Source: Longimicrobium terrae (GTDB lineage Bacteria > Gemmatimonadota > Gemmatimonadetes > Longimicrobiales > Longimicrobiaceae). From it: 64,000 nucleotides of DNA. Made by a program: the position numbers and the translations under genes. Of this stretch, positions 26,458 through 35,394 are shown piece by piece. Location of the stretch: positions 124,001 through 188,000 of the forward strand of contig NZ_JACHIA010000003.1 of NCBI RefSeq assembly GCF_014202995.1, written 5' to 3'. The notes beneath the pieces were generated by a model. That model was not told the DNA's origin. It saw only the letters and a list, made by a program, of their open reading frames with translations, and ran no database searches. Position 1 is the first letter of the stretch, and each line of letters opens with the position of its first letter.

Positions 26458-27183
26458 ATGTTCAGATCATTGATGATGACAGGCGGGCTCCTGGTCGCGT
26501 TCGTGGCCGGCGCGCATTCGTCCGCGGCCGCACAGCGCGTGGATCCCAACCTGGTGATCGACCTGCATGTGAACGCCGAAGCGGAGAACCGCGCGCTGGA
26601 CGGATCGGTGATCGAGGGCCGCCGGTTCCGGCTGACCTTCAAGGGGAATGGCACGTACGAGATTTCCCCCGTCCGGACCAGCGCACAGAACCGCACGTTC
26701 CGTCTGACCATCTACAAGGGACCCGAGGGCGCCGCGACGGAGACGCTGCGGGTCGTGGAACACGTGGACGTTCGCGAAGGCGTTCCCGCCGTGATCCCGT
26801 CCATGCCCACCGTTTCGGTGGTCGTCGACGGAACGCGCCAGCGCCAAGCCGCGGCCGCCGGCGCGCCAGCCCTTTATCAGACCGCGGCCATGCGTTCCGC
26901 GGTGTCCGACGGATTCCGCACCCGGCTGTTCGGCGAGTGCTGCATCACCTGCGGCAATGTTTCGGCATGCGGCTGTGCGGTGGGCATGAGCTGCGGCTCG
27001 TGCTGCTCTGACGGCTGCTGCCGCCCCACGGATCCCCCCATCGACAACCCGAGCCGCGTCGCGACGATGAACCTTCGCCCGCGGTCGTTTGCCCAGTTGA
27101 TTGGCCGCTGCGGAAAGCAGGTCAAGGATTCGGAACGGCTCCTTACGCCGCGTGCGGCGCGCACGGTGATCGCAAGCCGCTGA
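26458..27183 (+). CDS. secreted Cys-rich protein
   Basis: 241 residues. Signal peptide with cleavage near AAAQR (about 26), then a beta-rich region, then a striking cluster of ten cysteines at residues 161-188 (GECCITCGNVSACGCAVG, then SCGSCCSDGCC) and a basic tail with one more Cys (218). ATG 26458 is clear: GGAGGA lies seven bases upstream; the open frame begins earlier without such a site. Follows the propeller gene and precedes a strong terminator. The cluster could bind metal or form disulfides; no family recognised. Confidence 0.7.
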   Translation: MFRSLMMTGGLLVAFVAGAHSSAAAQRVDPNLVIDLHVNAEAENRALDGSVIEGRRFRLTFKGNGTYEISPVRTSAQNRTFRLTIYKGPEGAATETLRVVEHVDVREGVPAVIPSMPTVSVVVDGTRQRQAAAAGAPALYQTAAMRSAVSDGFRTRLFGECCITCGNVSACGCAVGMSCGSCCSDGCCRPTDPPIDNPSRVATMNLRPRSFAQLIGRCGKQVKDSERLLTPRAARTVIASR

Positions 27184-27198
27184 GCCCATCTCCGGCAC

Positions 27199-27240
27199 AA
27201 AAGGACCGAGCCGCGGGAACCCGTGGCTCGGTCCTTTTTT
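27199..27240. terminator. strong intrinsic terminator between convergent genes
   Basis: Stem AAAGGACCGAGCC / GGCTCGGTCCTTT with T6 on the right. It ends the Cys-rich protein gene; read from the other side it also can end the glycosylase gene, with weaker U-run. Confidence 0.92.
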
Positions 27241-27311
27241 CCTGGCGGCAGCGCGGGAGTCTTGGCCGGAAAGTTGGGGCACACTGGCGAGAGCCGGACG
27301 AGGTTCGCGCT

Positions 27312-28064
27312 CTACCCTCCGACGCCGCCGATCGGCAGTTCGAGCGTGAGTGACCCATCGATGCTGGTACCCATCCGGGCCTGGCCGAAGGGGCACAGGT
27401 CCAGTACCGGACAGCGGTGGCACGCCGGGTTGCGGAAAAAGCAGCAGCGCTGGCCGTGCAGCATCAGCGCCTCGTGGTTGTCGTACACCTGCTGCGCGTT
27501 CCAATCCGGCGGAAGCTGCGACTCCAGCAGCCGGTGCGCGGGCCCCACCGCCACGTTGGCGCCGATCAGCGCAAGCCGCTGCGCCACGCGGTGATGATGG
27601 CTGTCCACCGGCAGCGCGGGCATGCGCAGGTTGCTGAACAGGAGCACCGCCGCGCTCGTCTTGGGCCCGATGCCGGTAATCGATTCCAGCCACTCACGCG
27701 CTTCCTTCACCGCCAGCGTCCCCAGAAAGTCGAGCGACAGGTCGCCGGCGCGGCGGGAGGTGATCTCCCTCAGCACCTCCTGAATGCGCGGGGCTTTCTG
27801 TTCCGGCCACGTCGCGGGCGAGATCGCCCCCTCCACCTCCGCGGTGGGCGCATCACGCACCTGCGCCCACTCCGGAAAGCGCGCGCGAAGCTGCTTGAAC
27901 GCACGCCCCGAGTCGCTGTTCTTGGTTCGATGGCTGAGCAGCGATGAAATCAGTTCGCTCAGCGGATCGAAATGGTGGAAGTACGGGATCGGGCACCCGT
28001 ACGTGGCACACAGGCGGTCGTGGACGACCAAGGCCTTTTCGCGGAGTTCGGCAGGCGTATTCAT
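27312..28064 (-). CDS. HhH-GPD DNA glycosylase, endonuclease III-like, [4Fe-4S]
   Basis: 250 residues. Helix-hairpin-helix LESITGIGPKTSAAVLL with Lys135 and the catalytic Asp154 in LPVDSHHHRVAQRL are both kept. The iron-sulfur cluster loop is Cys208-x6-Cys215-x2-Cys218-x5-Cys224. Removes damaged bases in base-excision repair; whether it acts on oxidised pyrimidines (Nth) or adenine opposite 8-oxoG cannot be told. ATG 28064 chosen over a TTG three codons upstream. The C-terminal extension is short. Confidence 0.85.
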   Translation of the reverse strand: MNTPAELREKALVVHDRLCATYGCPIPYFHHFDPLSELISSLLSHRTKNSDSGRAFKQLRARFPEWAQVRDAPTAEVEGAISPATWPEQKAPRIQEVLREITSRRAGDLSLDFLGTLAVKEAREWLESITGIGPKTSAAVLLFSNLRMPALPVDSHHHRVAQRLALIGANVAVGPAHRLLESQLPPDWNAQQVYDNHEALMLHGQRCCFFRNPACHRCPVLDLCPFGQARMGTSIDGSLTLELPIGGVGG

Positions 28065-28436
28065 GGGCCGCAACGTTTTGCAAACCCTGCGCCCACTTTG
28101 TGTACTTTCAGCGTGAACGGCTCAGTGCCATGCTCGTTTTCACGCTACGAGCAACTCGCCACGGCGTTCATGGGCGCGTAGCTCTGCGCGTGCGGAGCAT
28201 CCTGAAGGTGCCGCACCAACGGCGGGAAGCCTCACGGTACCGCTGTGAGGCTTCCCCTGCACGAACCAGCTGAAGCCGGCGCGAACATCATGAACGCGTA
28301 TTGGTTCTCAGCGACACGATCGCTGATCGAGGGAAGGCCGGAGGGCGAGCCGTGCTCCCCGCGACCTCCGCGCACCCCGCGGCCCCCGCGTGAGAGGCCG
28401 TGAAGGCCCGGCGCCCCGCGGGTTCTCGGGACGCGA
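28065..28436. other. gap between glycosylase and GNAT genes
   Basis: 372 bases with no supported gene. It contains a perfect 12-base stem at 28225-28257 (GGGAAGCCTCAC / GTGAGGCTTCCC) without a clear T-run on either strand, and no repeat module. A 5'-half-tRNA-like stretch near 28169 was examined and rejected. Confidence 0.4.
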
Positions 28437-28934
28437 TCAGGGGCTGGCGAGCGCGTACCGGCACACGCGCGGGCCCAGGCCGAGCGCCATCGCCTCCGGC
28501 CGCGTATCCACCTCATCCACGAGCGCGAACCCGGCGCTCTCCACCACCCTGCGCGACGCAATGTTGTCCGGCTCAATCAGGGTCCAGAGCGGCGCGATCC
28601 CGCTCGTTCGCGCCAAGCCGGCGATCAACCGCACCGCACGGACCGCGTAGCCATTGCGGCGGTGCTCCTCATCCACCTCGTAGCCCGCGTGGCCCACGGC
28701 GCGGAGGATGGCGGGATCACTCGTCGCGCGCAGGTGGATGCGGCCCACGCGCAGCCCGTCCGCGCGGCGGTGGATGGCGAAACGGTACTCGAGCGCGGGG
28801 GAGAGGAAGCGCGCCTCGGGCGGCCGCGCGGATACATCGCCCGGCGCGAGGATGCGGATCAGGCGCAGTTCGACGGTATCGTCCGACAGCACCGCATCCA
28901 CCGGAAGCGAGTGCGTGGAGGGTTCGCCGGACAT
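28437..28934 (-). CDS. GNAT family N-acetyltransferase
   Basis: 165 residues. Central GYEVDEEHRRNGYAVRAVR carries the acetyl-CoA-binding pyrophosphate loop (RxxGxA type), followed by PDNIASRRVVESAGFALV, the normal GNAT C-terminus. Related to RimJ/RimL-type or small-molecule acetyltransferases; substrate unknown. ATG 28934. Confidence 0.82.
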   Translation of the reverse strand: MSGEPSTHSLPVDAVLSDDTVELRLIRILAPGDVSARPPEARFLSPALEYRFAIHRRADGLRVGRIHLRATSDPAILRAVGHAGYEVDEEHRRNGYAVRAVRLIAGLARTSGIAPLWTLIEPDNIASRRVVESAGFALVDEVDTRPEAMALGLGPRVCRYALASP

Positions 28935-28982
28935 GAGTTCGGAGGTGCGGGAGGCGTCGTGAAGTGAGGCGATTGAGCCGGG

Positions 28983-30098
28983 TTACTGCTTCGCGGATGC
29001 GGCCGCCTGCAGGTGCGCTTCAGTGCGCTCGGCGGCTCGGTCCCATGAGAGCGTCTGGGCGAACGCGTGCGCGCCCGATCCGAGCGACTCTACGCGTGCG
29101 GGGTCGCGGGCCAGCGACGCGAGCGCGTCAGCCAGCTTGTCCGCGTCGCCGTAGGGGACGAGCAGGCCGGTGCGGTCGTGGATCACCGATTCGCGCAGGC
29201 CGGGGGAGTCCGCGGCCACGGCGGGCGTTCCGCACGCGCCGGCCTCGATGTTGGTGATCCCCCACCCTTCCTTGGGCGAGGCGAGAACCGCGGCCCAGCT
29301 CGTCCGCAGCAGATCGCGCTTCTGCTCCTCGCTCACGAATCCCTCGAAGCGCACCGCATCGCCCAGGCCCAGCCGCTCCACCTGCGCGCGGAGTTCGGCC
29401 TCCTCACTCCCCCGCCCGGCGATGCGCAGCGTGGCATCCACCCCGCGCTGGCGGACGCGGTGCAGCCCATCGATCACCAGATCCACCCGCTTGTACTTCT
29501 TGAGCCGGCCCACGTAGACGAACGACGGCCGCGGAGTGCGCGCGATGGCGGGATCCGGGGTGAAGAAGCCGAGATCGACGCCGTTGTGAATGACGGAGAT
29601 GTCGTCGCGCCGCAGCCCGCGCGCGACCAGATCGTCGGCGGTGCTTTCGGAGACGGCCTGCGTGGGAAGGCCGCGGTACACGGCGGGGATGGGGCGTTCC
29701 AGCAGCCAGGTGGCCGCGGCGAACGGCGCGGAGGCCTCGCGGAACGCCGTCGCGCCGAACAGGTGGTGGACGAGGAGGACGAGCGGGCGGCGCACCCAGA
29801 GCGGGGTGAAGAGCGGGACCTTGTTCAGGTCCTCCACCACCACGTCCCACGCGTCATTCGCCAGATGCCGGCGGTAGAACGCGGGCGCGGCGAGCGAAAA
29901 GGTGTTGCGCCCGCCGGTGCGGTGGATGCGCATTCCGTCCGTCTCGGCGGCGGGCGCGGCGCCGGGCCAGCCGGAAACGAGCGCGTGCACCGTGTGCCCG
30001 CGCCGCGCCAGCCGGCCAAAGATTTCGTGCAGGTGGGTTTCCGCGCCGCCGGACTGCGGGTTGGCGAGGTCCTGCCAGTTCAGGACCAGGATCTTCAC
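28983..30098 (-). CDS. glycosyltransferase family 4 protein
   Basis: 371 residues. GT-B fold: N-terminal QSGGAETHLHEIF and HNGVDLGFF, C-terminal nucleotide-sugar site EGWGITNIEAGACGTPAV (E-x7-E motif) and the IHDRTGLLV loop. Probably adds a sugar to a lipid, polysaccharide or protein at the membrane face. GTG 30098 overlaps the nusB TGA (GTGA), so it is translationally coupled to it. Confidence 0.88.
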   Translation of the reverse strand: MKILVLNWQDLANPQSGGAETHLHEIFGRLARRGHTVHALVSGWPGAAPAAETDGMRIHRTGGRNTFSLAAPAFYRRHLANDAWDVVVEDLNKVPLFTPLWVRRPLVLLVHHLFGATAFREASAPFAAATWLLERPIPAVYRGLPTQAVSESTADDLVARGLRRDDISVIHNGVDLGFFTPDPAIARTPRPSFVYVGRLKKYKRVDLVIDGLHRVRQRGVDATLRIAGRGSEEAELRAQVERLGLGDAVRFEGFVSEEQKRDLLRTSWAAVLASPKEGWGITNIEAGACGTPAVAADSPGLRESVIHDRTGLLVPYGDADKLADALASLARDPARVESLGSGAHAFAQTLSWDRAAERTEAHLQAAASAKQ

Positions 30099-30529
30099 GC
30101 CTGGCCGGGCTCGGCGGGGTTCAGGCGGCGCATGACGGCGTCCAGCACGCCGTTCACAAAGCGCGGGCTCTCGTTGGTCCCATACTTTTCCGCCAGGTTC
30201 ACCGCTTCCCGGATGGCCATGCGGGGCGCCACCTCATCCACGAACATCATTTCCGCCGTCCCCAGCCGCAGAATGGCGCGGTCGATGACGGACAGCCGGC
30301 TCATGCGCCAGTTGGTGAGCGACTCCTCGATCGCGCGGTCGATGCGCGGAAGGTTGGTCGCCACCAGGCGCACGAGCACCTCGGCGAACGGGCGGTTCTC
30401 CGGCGAGACGCGCAGGTTGGTCACCAGGTCGGAGAGGGTGGCGATGGCCTCGGCCGGGTCGCCGCCCTTCTGCTCCCACGCGTACAGCGCCTGCAGCGCC
30501 CAACCGCGCGCGCGGCTGCGATGCTTCAC
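30095..30529 (-). CDS. nusB: transcription antitermination factor NusB
   Basis: 144 residues. RSRARGWALQALYAWEQ and the C-terminal EAVNLAEKYGTNESPRFVNG are the NusB signature. It binds BoxA RNA with NusE to prevent premature termination of rRNA. GTG 30529 overlaps the ribH TGA (GTGA). The ribH-nusB order is common in many bacteria. Intact. Confidence 0.95.
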   Translation of the reverse strand: MKHRSRARGWALQALYAWEQKGGDPAEAIATLSDLVTNLRVSPENRPFAEVLVRLVATNLPRIDRAIEESLTNWRMSRLSVIDRAILRLGTAEMMFVDEVAPRMAIREAVNLAEKYGTNESPRFVNGVLDAVMRRLNPAEPGQA

Positions 30530-31005
30530 CGCGCCTCCTTGGTGCCCAGTCGGGTGTACAGGTCGCTCATTTCCATGGCGACCATCGCCGCGTCCCAGCC
30601 CTTGTTGCCGGCCTTGGTGCCCGCGCGTTCAATGGCCTGCTCGATCGTCTCCGTCGTCAGCACGCCGAAGACGATGGGGACGCTGACCGAGGCGCCCACC
30701 GAAGCCGCGCCGTTTGCCGCCGCGCCCGCGACGTAGTCGAAGTGCGGCGTCGCGCCGCGGATCACGCAGCCCAGCGAGATGACGGCGTCAAAGCGTCCGC
30801 TTTCCGCCAGCATGCGAAGGGGTCCGGCGAGTTCCCAGGCGCCGGGCACCCAGACGGCCTCGATGTCGTCGTCCTGAACGCCGTGCTGCAGCAGGCAGTC
30901 GCGCGCGCCGGCCAGCAGTTGGCGGGTGATCATGTCGTTGAAGCGGCTGATGACGATGCCGAAGCGCTTGCCTTCGCCGCGGATCTGGCCGTGGATTTCG
31001 ATCAA
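30526..31005 (-). CDS. ribH: 6,7-dimethyl-8-ribityllumazine synthase
   Basis: 159 residues. Penultimate enzyme of riboflavin synthesis; assembles into a capsid-like shell. Start IEIHGQIRGEGKRFGIVISR, GAWELAGPLRML, VISLGCVIRGATPHFDYVAG and FGVLTTETIEQA are conserved. TTG 31005 is the only start that fits the fold; the repeat element E lies directly upstream of it. nusB follows with GTGA overlap. Intact. Confidence 0.95.
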   Translation of the reverse strand: MIEIHGQIRGEGKRFGIVISRFNDMITRQLLAGARDCLLQHGVQDDDIEAVWVPGAWELAGPLRMLAESGRFDAVISLGCVIRGATPHFDYVAGAAANGAASVGASVSVPIVFGVLTTETIEQAIERAGTKAGNKGWDAAMVAMEMSDLYTRLGTKEAR

Positions 31006-31347
31006 GGGAGTACGGGAGTGCGAGAAAGAAGTGCGTGAGTGCTGGGTGCGTTAGTGCGTGAGTGCGACCACAAGCACGAAAGTACGAAAGTACGAAAGTA
31101 CGGAACCGCGGTTTTCGGCGCCCAAGCGCACGGAACTGGTGTGTGCTCCCTCTCCCACATCTGTTCGTGGGAGAGGGTCGTCGTGCGCAGCACGCGGGGT
31201 GAGGGCGTCACTCCGCCGCCCGCACGACAATCCGCATCGTGCCCAAGACCCACCGCCACCCAGCCGCGGAGCGGAGGCCGAGCACCGGGCCCCGAGCACT
31301 TTTCTGTCGCACTCACGCACCCCGCACCCCGCACTCACGCACTTCCC
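31006..31347. repeat. intergenic repeat block 4 (E - A - E modules)
   Basis: No gene between ribBA and ribH. Contains element E in the forward direction (about 31010-31110; AGTGCGTGAGTGC-type units followed by ACGAAAGT tandem units), module A (31139-31207) and E in reverse at about 31285-31345 (GCACTCACGCACTTCCC), which ends one base before the ribBA stop codon. The two E copies thus form an inverted pair around A. Confidence 0.8.
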
Positions 31348-32568
31348 TTACGCCGCGTCGCCCTCGAGCGCCAGCATGTGCCCCATCCGGTCGCGCTTGG
31401 TGCGCAGGTAGCCGCTGTTGTGCTCGTTGGGCTCCACCGTCAGCGGAAGCTGCTCCACCACCGACAGTCCGTATCCGTCCATCCCCACGATCTTCTTGGG
31501 GTTGTTGGTCAGGATGCGCACCGTCGACAAGCCGAGGTCGAGCAGGATCTGCGCCCCGATGCCGTACTCGCGCAGGTCCGCGCGGAAGCCGAGCGCCTCG
31601 TTGGCCTCCACCGTGTCCATCCCCTGGTCCTGCAGGTTGTACGCGCGAAGCTTCTGCACCAGCCCGATGCCGCGCCCCTCCTGCCGCAGGTAGACGATGG
31701 CGCCGCTGCCCTCCTTGTCGATCTGCCGCATGGCGCAGTCCAGCTGCTCGCCGCAGTCGCAGCGCAGCGAGTGAAAGACGTCGCCGGTGAGACACTCGGA
31801 GTGCATGCGCACCAGCACGTTCTCCATCCCCTCCACCTCGCCCTTGACCATGGCGACGTGCTCGTACTGGTCCACGTCGTTGCGGTAGGCGATGATGCGC
31901 CAGTCGCCCGTGGGCGTGGGGATGGTGGCCTCGGCCTCGCGCCGCACCAGCCGCTCGCGCTTCAGGCGGTAGGCCACGATCTGCGCGACGGTGATGAACT
32001 TCAGCCCGTGCCTGGCGGCGAACTCCTCCAGCTGCGGACGGCGCGCCATCGTTCCGTCGTCGTTCAGGATCTCGCAGATGACGCCCGCGGGCTGCAGCCC
32101 GGCCAGGCGCGCCAGATCCACCGACGCCTCCGTCTGCCCCACCCGCCGCAGCACGCCGCCTGCGCGCGCGCGGAGGGGAAAGATGTGCCCGGGGCGGCGC
32201 AGATCCGACGGCTTCGTGGCCGGATCCATCGCCACGAGGATGGTCTTGGCCCGGTCCGAGGCGCTGATCCCCGTGGTCACGCCGAACTTCTGCGCGGCAT
32301 CGATGGACACCGTGAACGCTGTTCCCAGCGCCTCGGTGTTCACGTCGCTCATCTGCTTCAGTTCCAGTTCGTCCGCGCGTTCCGCCGTAAGCGCCAGGCA
32401 GATGAGGCCGCGGCCGTACGTGGCCATGAAGTTGATGATTTCCGGCGTGATCGCGCCGGCCGCGCACACGAGGTCGCCCTCGTTTTCACGGTTTTCGTCA
32501 TCGGCCACAATCACCATCTTGCCGTCGCGGATGTCCTGCAGCGCGGCGTCTATCGTATCGAACGGCAT
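31348..32568 (-). CDS. ribBA: bifunctional RibBA (DHBP synthase / GTP cyclohydrolase II)
   Basis: 406 residues. The N-terminal half makes 3,4-dihydroxy-2-butanone-4-phosphate ([10 protein letters not shown] at 23-32; Ser/His/Asp site follows). The C-terminal half opens GTP for riboflavin: zinc cysteines in [18 protein letters not shown] and the catalytic ARG-type loop [18 protein letters not shown] are intact. ATG 32568 starts at the family N-terminus. Read with the other rib genes. Confidence 0.96.
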   Translation of the reverse strand: MPFDTIDAALQDIRDGKMVIVADDENRENEGDLVCAAGAITPEIINFMATYGRGLICLALTAERADELELKQMSDVNTEALGTAFTVSIDAAQKFGVTTGISASDRAKTILVAMDPATKPSDLRRPGHIFPLRARAGGVLRRVGQTEASVDLARLAGLQPAGVICEILNDDGTMARRPQLEEFAARHGLKFITVAQIVAYRLKRERLVRREAEATIPTPTGDWRIIAYRNDVDQYEHVAMVKGEVEGMENVLVRMHSECLTGDVFHSLRCDCGEQLDCAMRQIDKEGSGAIVYLRQEGRGIGLVQKLRAYNLQDQGMDTVEANEALGFRADLREYGIGAQILLDLGLSTVRILTNNPKKIVGMDGYGLSVVEQLPLTVEPNEHNSGYLRTKRDRMGHMLALEGDAA

Positions 32569-32780
32569 GGCTGTTTCTCTCGCCGTAACCCTGAAATGCG
32601 TCTGCGGGCGGAGTTTCCGCCCTTGGGCCCGCCGCGATGAAAGCACGGCGAACCGGTTGTACACCGCACGCGCGATCTCGGCGATGACCTTCTCTTCCGC
32701 GGCGTTCGTCGCGTGTGGATCAGCGGATGAACACCGCCAGCGCCACGCGCGAGCCGTCCGGCGGCGTAATCAGCCCCGCG

Positions 32781-32978
32781 TCATTCGTGGAGCGCCGATG
32801 GGGCCCGTCCCGTCGTGTCGGCGCTGGGCGCCAGCGTGTCCGCCGCGGCGGGATGCGCCGCCTTCGCCGACTCCGCCGCGAGATCGGCCTCGTACTTCAG
32901 GCGCAGATCGCGGTCCGGCTCCGGTATTTCGCACGCGGCCAGCAGCAGCGCGCCGCCGGCCGCGAGCCGAAGCTTCAC
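32781..32978 (-). CDS. small lipoprotein coupled to ribE
   Basis: 65 residues. Signal KLRLAAGGALLLAAC (lipobox, Cys about 16) then a charged Asp/Glu/Ala-rich tail. GTG 32978 overlaps the TGA of ribE (GTGA), which decides the start; GTG 32990 is the alternative. The position between ribE and ribBA is unusual. No family recognised; the coupling suggests co-expression only. Confidence 0.55.
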   Translation of the reverse strand: MKLRLAAGGALLLAACEIPEPDRDLRLKYEADLAAESAKAAHPAAADTLAPSADTTGRAPSALHE

Positions 32979-33637
32979 GCGTAGCCCCACGCTTCGCGGA
33001 TGGCGGCGGCGTCCGCCTGCATCTCGCCCGGTACGGTGCCCCGCCCCGGTGCGCCCAGCAGGTTGCGGACGAACTTGCCGATCATGTCGCCTTCCACGTT
33101 GACCGCGGTGCCCTCGCGCAGGTCGCCGATGGAGGTGTGCTCCCAGGTGAACGGGATGATGCTGACCTGGCAGACGCCCGGCGCCGGCAGATCATTCACG
33201 GTCAGGCTGATGCCGTTGAGCGTGATGGAGCCGTGCAGCACGGTGACGCCCGTGACTTCCTGCGGCAACGTGAAGTCGATGAGCGTAAGTTCCTCGCGCG
33301 GCTCGATGCGCGTCACCTGCCCCACGCCGTCCACGTGCCCGGCGACCAGATGGCCGCCCAGCCGCGCGCCGAACGCCAGCGCGCGCTCCAGGTTCACCCG
33401 CTGCCCCACGCGGAACCCGCCAAAGGTGGTGCGCTCCAGCGTGGTGCCGATGGCCTGCACGGTAAAGCCGCCCTCCAGGATGGAGGTGACCGTGAGGCAG
33501 GCGCCCTCGATGCTGGCGCTGTCGCCCAGCCCCATGCCGTCCAGCACCCGGCTGGCGTGCACGGTAAAGATGACGCCGTTTCCGGCGGGCTCCACGGCGG
33601 CGATGGTGCCGACTTCTTCTACGATCCCGGTGAACAC
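32975..33637 (-). CDS. ribE: riboflavin synthase alpha subunit
   Basis: 220 residues, two lumazine-binding domains: the first starts FTGIVEEVG and contains GACLTVTS, the second contains HLVAGHVDGVGQV and NGISLTVNDL. Dismutates two lumazines to riboflavin. GTG 33637 opens the conserved FTGIVEE start; a much longer open frame upstream runs through repeat modules and is not supported. Its TGA overlaps the small lipoprotein start. Confidence 0.94.
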   Translation of the reverse strand: MFTGIVEEVGTIAAVEPAGNGVIFTVHASRVLDGMGLGDSASIEGACLTVTSILEGGFTVQAIGTTLERTTFGGFRVGQRVNLERALAFGARLGGHLVAGHVDGVGQVTRIEPREELTLIDFTLPQEVTGVTVLHGSITLNGISLTVNDLPAPGVCQVSIIPFTWEHTSIGDLREGTAVNVEGDMIGKFVRNLLGAPGRGTVPGEMQADAAAIREAWGYA

Positions 33638-34163
33638 GTGCGTTGCCCTCGCGTGCCAGTGCCTGCGGTGCCTGAACAGCAGCGCGCCCGCGCGATACCC
33701 GCGCGGGCGCAAAGTTACCAGACACGGACGGAGATGGCGAGGGGCGGGTGCAACTTGGTCCGCGGGCAGGACGGGGCACGTCCGCGCGAGGGGCGTCCCG
33801 TCGGTGGCCCTCACCCCGCGTGCTGCGCACGGCGACCCTCTCCCACGAACGGATGTGGGAGAGGGAGCACACCCCGGTTCCGTGCGGATCGGAAAGATTG
33901 GTCGCGTCCGACGCCTCGCGGGACCCCTCCCCCGGCCCCTCCCCGTGCAAACTGCCGCACGGAGAGGGGGGGAATTCACACCGGACCCGCCGGCCTCGAT
34001 GTGGTTGAAGCCCCGAACCGGACGCGGCAGCGGCCGGTGTCGGGGCTTTGCGCTGTCTGAGCGGGGATTCATTCGCTCAGGAGACCCGCCCCCACGCGGC
34101 ACTTTCCTGCACCATGCCCGTTCGTGAGATGCCGTCGACCTGGTTGCGCAGGCTCACCCGGCT
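33638..34163. repeat. intergenic repeat block 5 (A-B-C modules) between ribE and ribD
   Basis: No gene is supported. Module A in reverse (33806-33873), a B-like GC stretch (about 33925-33975) and module C (33999-34082; GAAGCCCCGAAC ... TCGGGGCTTTGC then GAGCGGGGATTCATTCGCTC). The block separates ribD from the remaining rib genes. No FMN riboswitch was seen. Confidence 0.8.
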
Positions 34164-35258
34164 CTACCGCCGCGCGAGGGTGATCCGCGTGTCCGCGCCG
34201 AAGGTGTCGGTCGCGAGGCGGCGCCAGCGCGGGGCGTCGGCGAGCGCGGGATTGGGGATCGTGCCGAACGGAGCCCCTCCATCAGGACCGATGAGGACCG
34301 GCGCGTAGAACAGGTACATCCGGTCCACCACGTCCGCCGCGAGCAGGGCGGAGGCGAACGCCGCCCCTCCCTCCACGAACATCGATCCTGCCCCCGCCCC
34401 GCGCAGGGCCCGCAGCTGCGCCGCCAGCCCGTCCGCCGCCACGACGCGCACGCCCGCGGCTTCCAGCGCGTCGCGGCGGCCCGCGTCCGCGTCCGGGGCA
34501 CACACGGCCCAGACCGGCACCTCCGCCGCGGTGCGCACGAGCGCGGACGACAGCGGCAGGCGCAGCGATCGATCGAACACGATGCGCGCGGGCGCCACGC
34601 GCGGCACCACCGCGCCGCGCACCGTCAGCTGCGGATCATCCGCCAGCGCGGTGCCGATCCCGGCCGCCACGGCGTCGTAGCCCGCGCGCAGCCGATGCAC
34701 CTCCGCGCGCGACTCCTCGCCGGTGATCCACACCGAACGGCCGTCCCGGTCCGCGATCCGCGCATCCAGCGACATCGCCAGCTTGAGGGCGATGAACGGC
34801 CGCTCCGTCCCGGCGAGCGAGTGCGTGTGAAAGAAGACGGCGTTCTGGTCACGCACCGCCCTTTCCTCCACGCCGCCCACGGCATCGATCCCCGCCTCGC
34901 GCAGCACCGATCCGCCGCCCGACGCGCGCGGGTTGGGATCGAACCCGCCAAAGACGACGCGGCTGACCCCCGCAGCGATCAGCGCGTCCGTGCAGGGCGG
35001 CGTCTTGCCCCAGTGGCTGCACGGTTCCAGCGACACGTACGCCGTGGCGCCCTGCGCGGCCTCGCCCGCGGCGCGCAGGGCTTCCGGCTCCGCGTGCGGG
35101 CAGCCGTACTCCGTGTGCCAGCCCTCGCCCACGACGGAGCCGCCGCGCACGATCACACAGCCGACCATGGGGTTCGGCGCCGTGCGCCCCCATCCCCGCT
35201 CCGCCAGGGCCACCGCCCGCCGCATCCACTCGCGGTCCGTCTCCGAAATCCCGCTCAC
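34164..35258 (-). CDS. ribD: riboflavin biosynthesis protein RibD (deaminase/reductase)
   Basis: 364 residues. N-terminal cytidine-deaminase fold with zinc His55-Ala-Glu57 and Cys80/Cys89 (PCSHWGKTPPC); C-terminal reductase part with FIALKLAMSLDARIA and a conserved FVEGGAAF loop. Performs two early steps from the GTP cyclohydrolase II product. GTG 35258 gives the complete deaminase domain. Same direction as the other rib genes but split from them by a repeat block. Confidence 0.95.
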   Translation of the reverse strand: MSGISETDREWMRRAVALAERGWGRTAPNPMVGCVIVRGGSVVGEGWHTEYGCPHAEPEALRAAGEAAQGATAYVSLEPCSHWGKTPPCTDALIAAGVSRVVFGGFDPNPRASGGGSVLREAGIDAVGGVEERAVRDQNAVFFHTHSLAGTERPFIALKLAMSLDARIADRDGRSVWITGEESRAEVHRLRAGYDAVAAGIGTALADDPQLTVRGAVVPRVAPARIVFDRSLRLPLSSALVRTAAEVPVWAVCAPDADAGRRDALEAAGVRVVAADGLAAQLRALRGAGAGSMFVEGGAAFASALLAADVVDRMYLFYAPVLIGPDGGAPFGTIPNPALADAPRWRRLATDTFGADTRITLARR

Positions 35259-35394
35259 CGCAGTCTCCGCCCGAGAATCCAGTCCATCCCTCTACAAAGG
35301 AACACGCGGGACGGAGGCCGTGTGCCCCCATCCCGCGCGTCTTGATCCCGTGGTGTTACCGCCGGGCACCGGGCCCGCCTTGCCATCGCGCGTG

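Noticed and set aside
28165-28220. tRNA-like 5' half (GGGCGCGTAGCTC ... GAGCATCC)
   Set aside because: The D-arm looks right, but there is no T-arm, no matching 3' acceptor strand and no proper anticodon stem in the following 40 bases.
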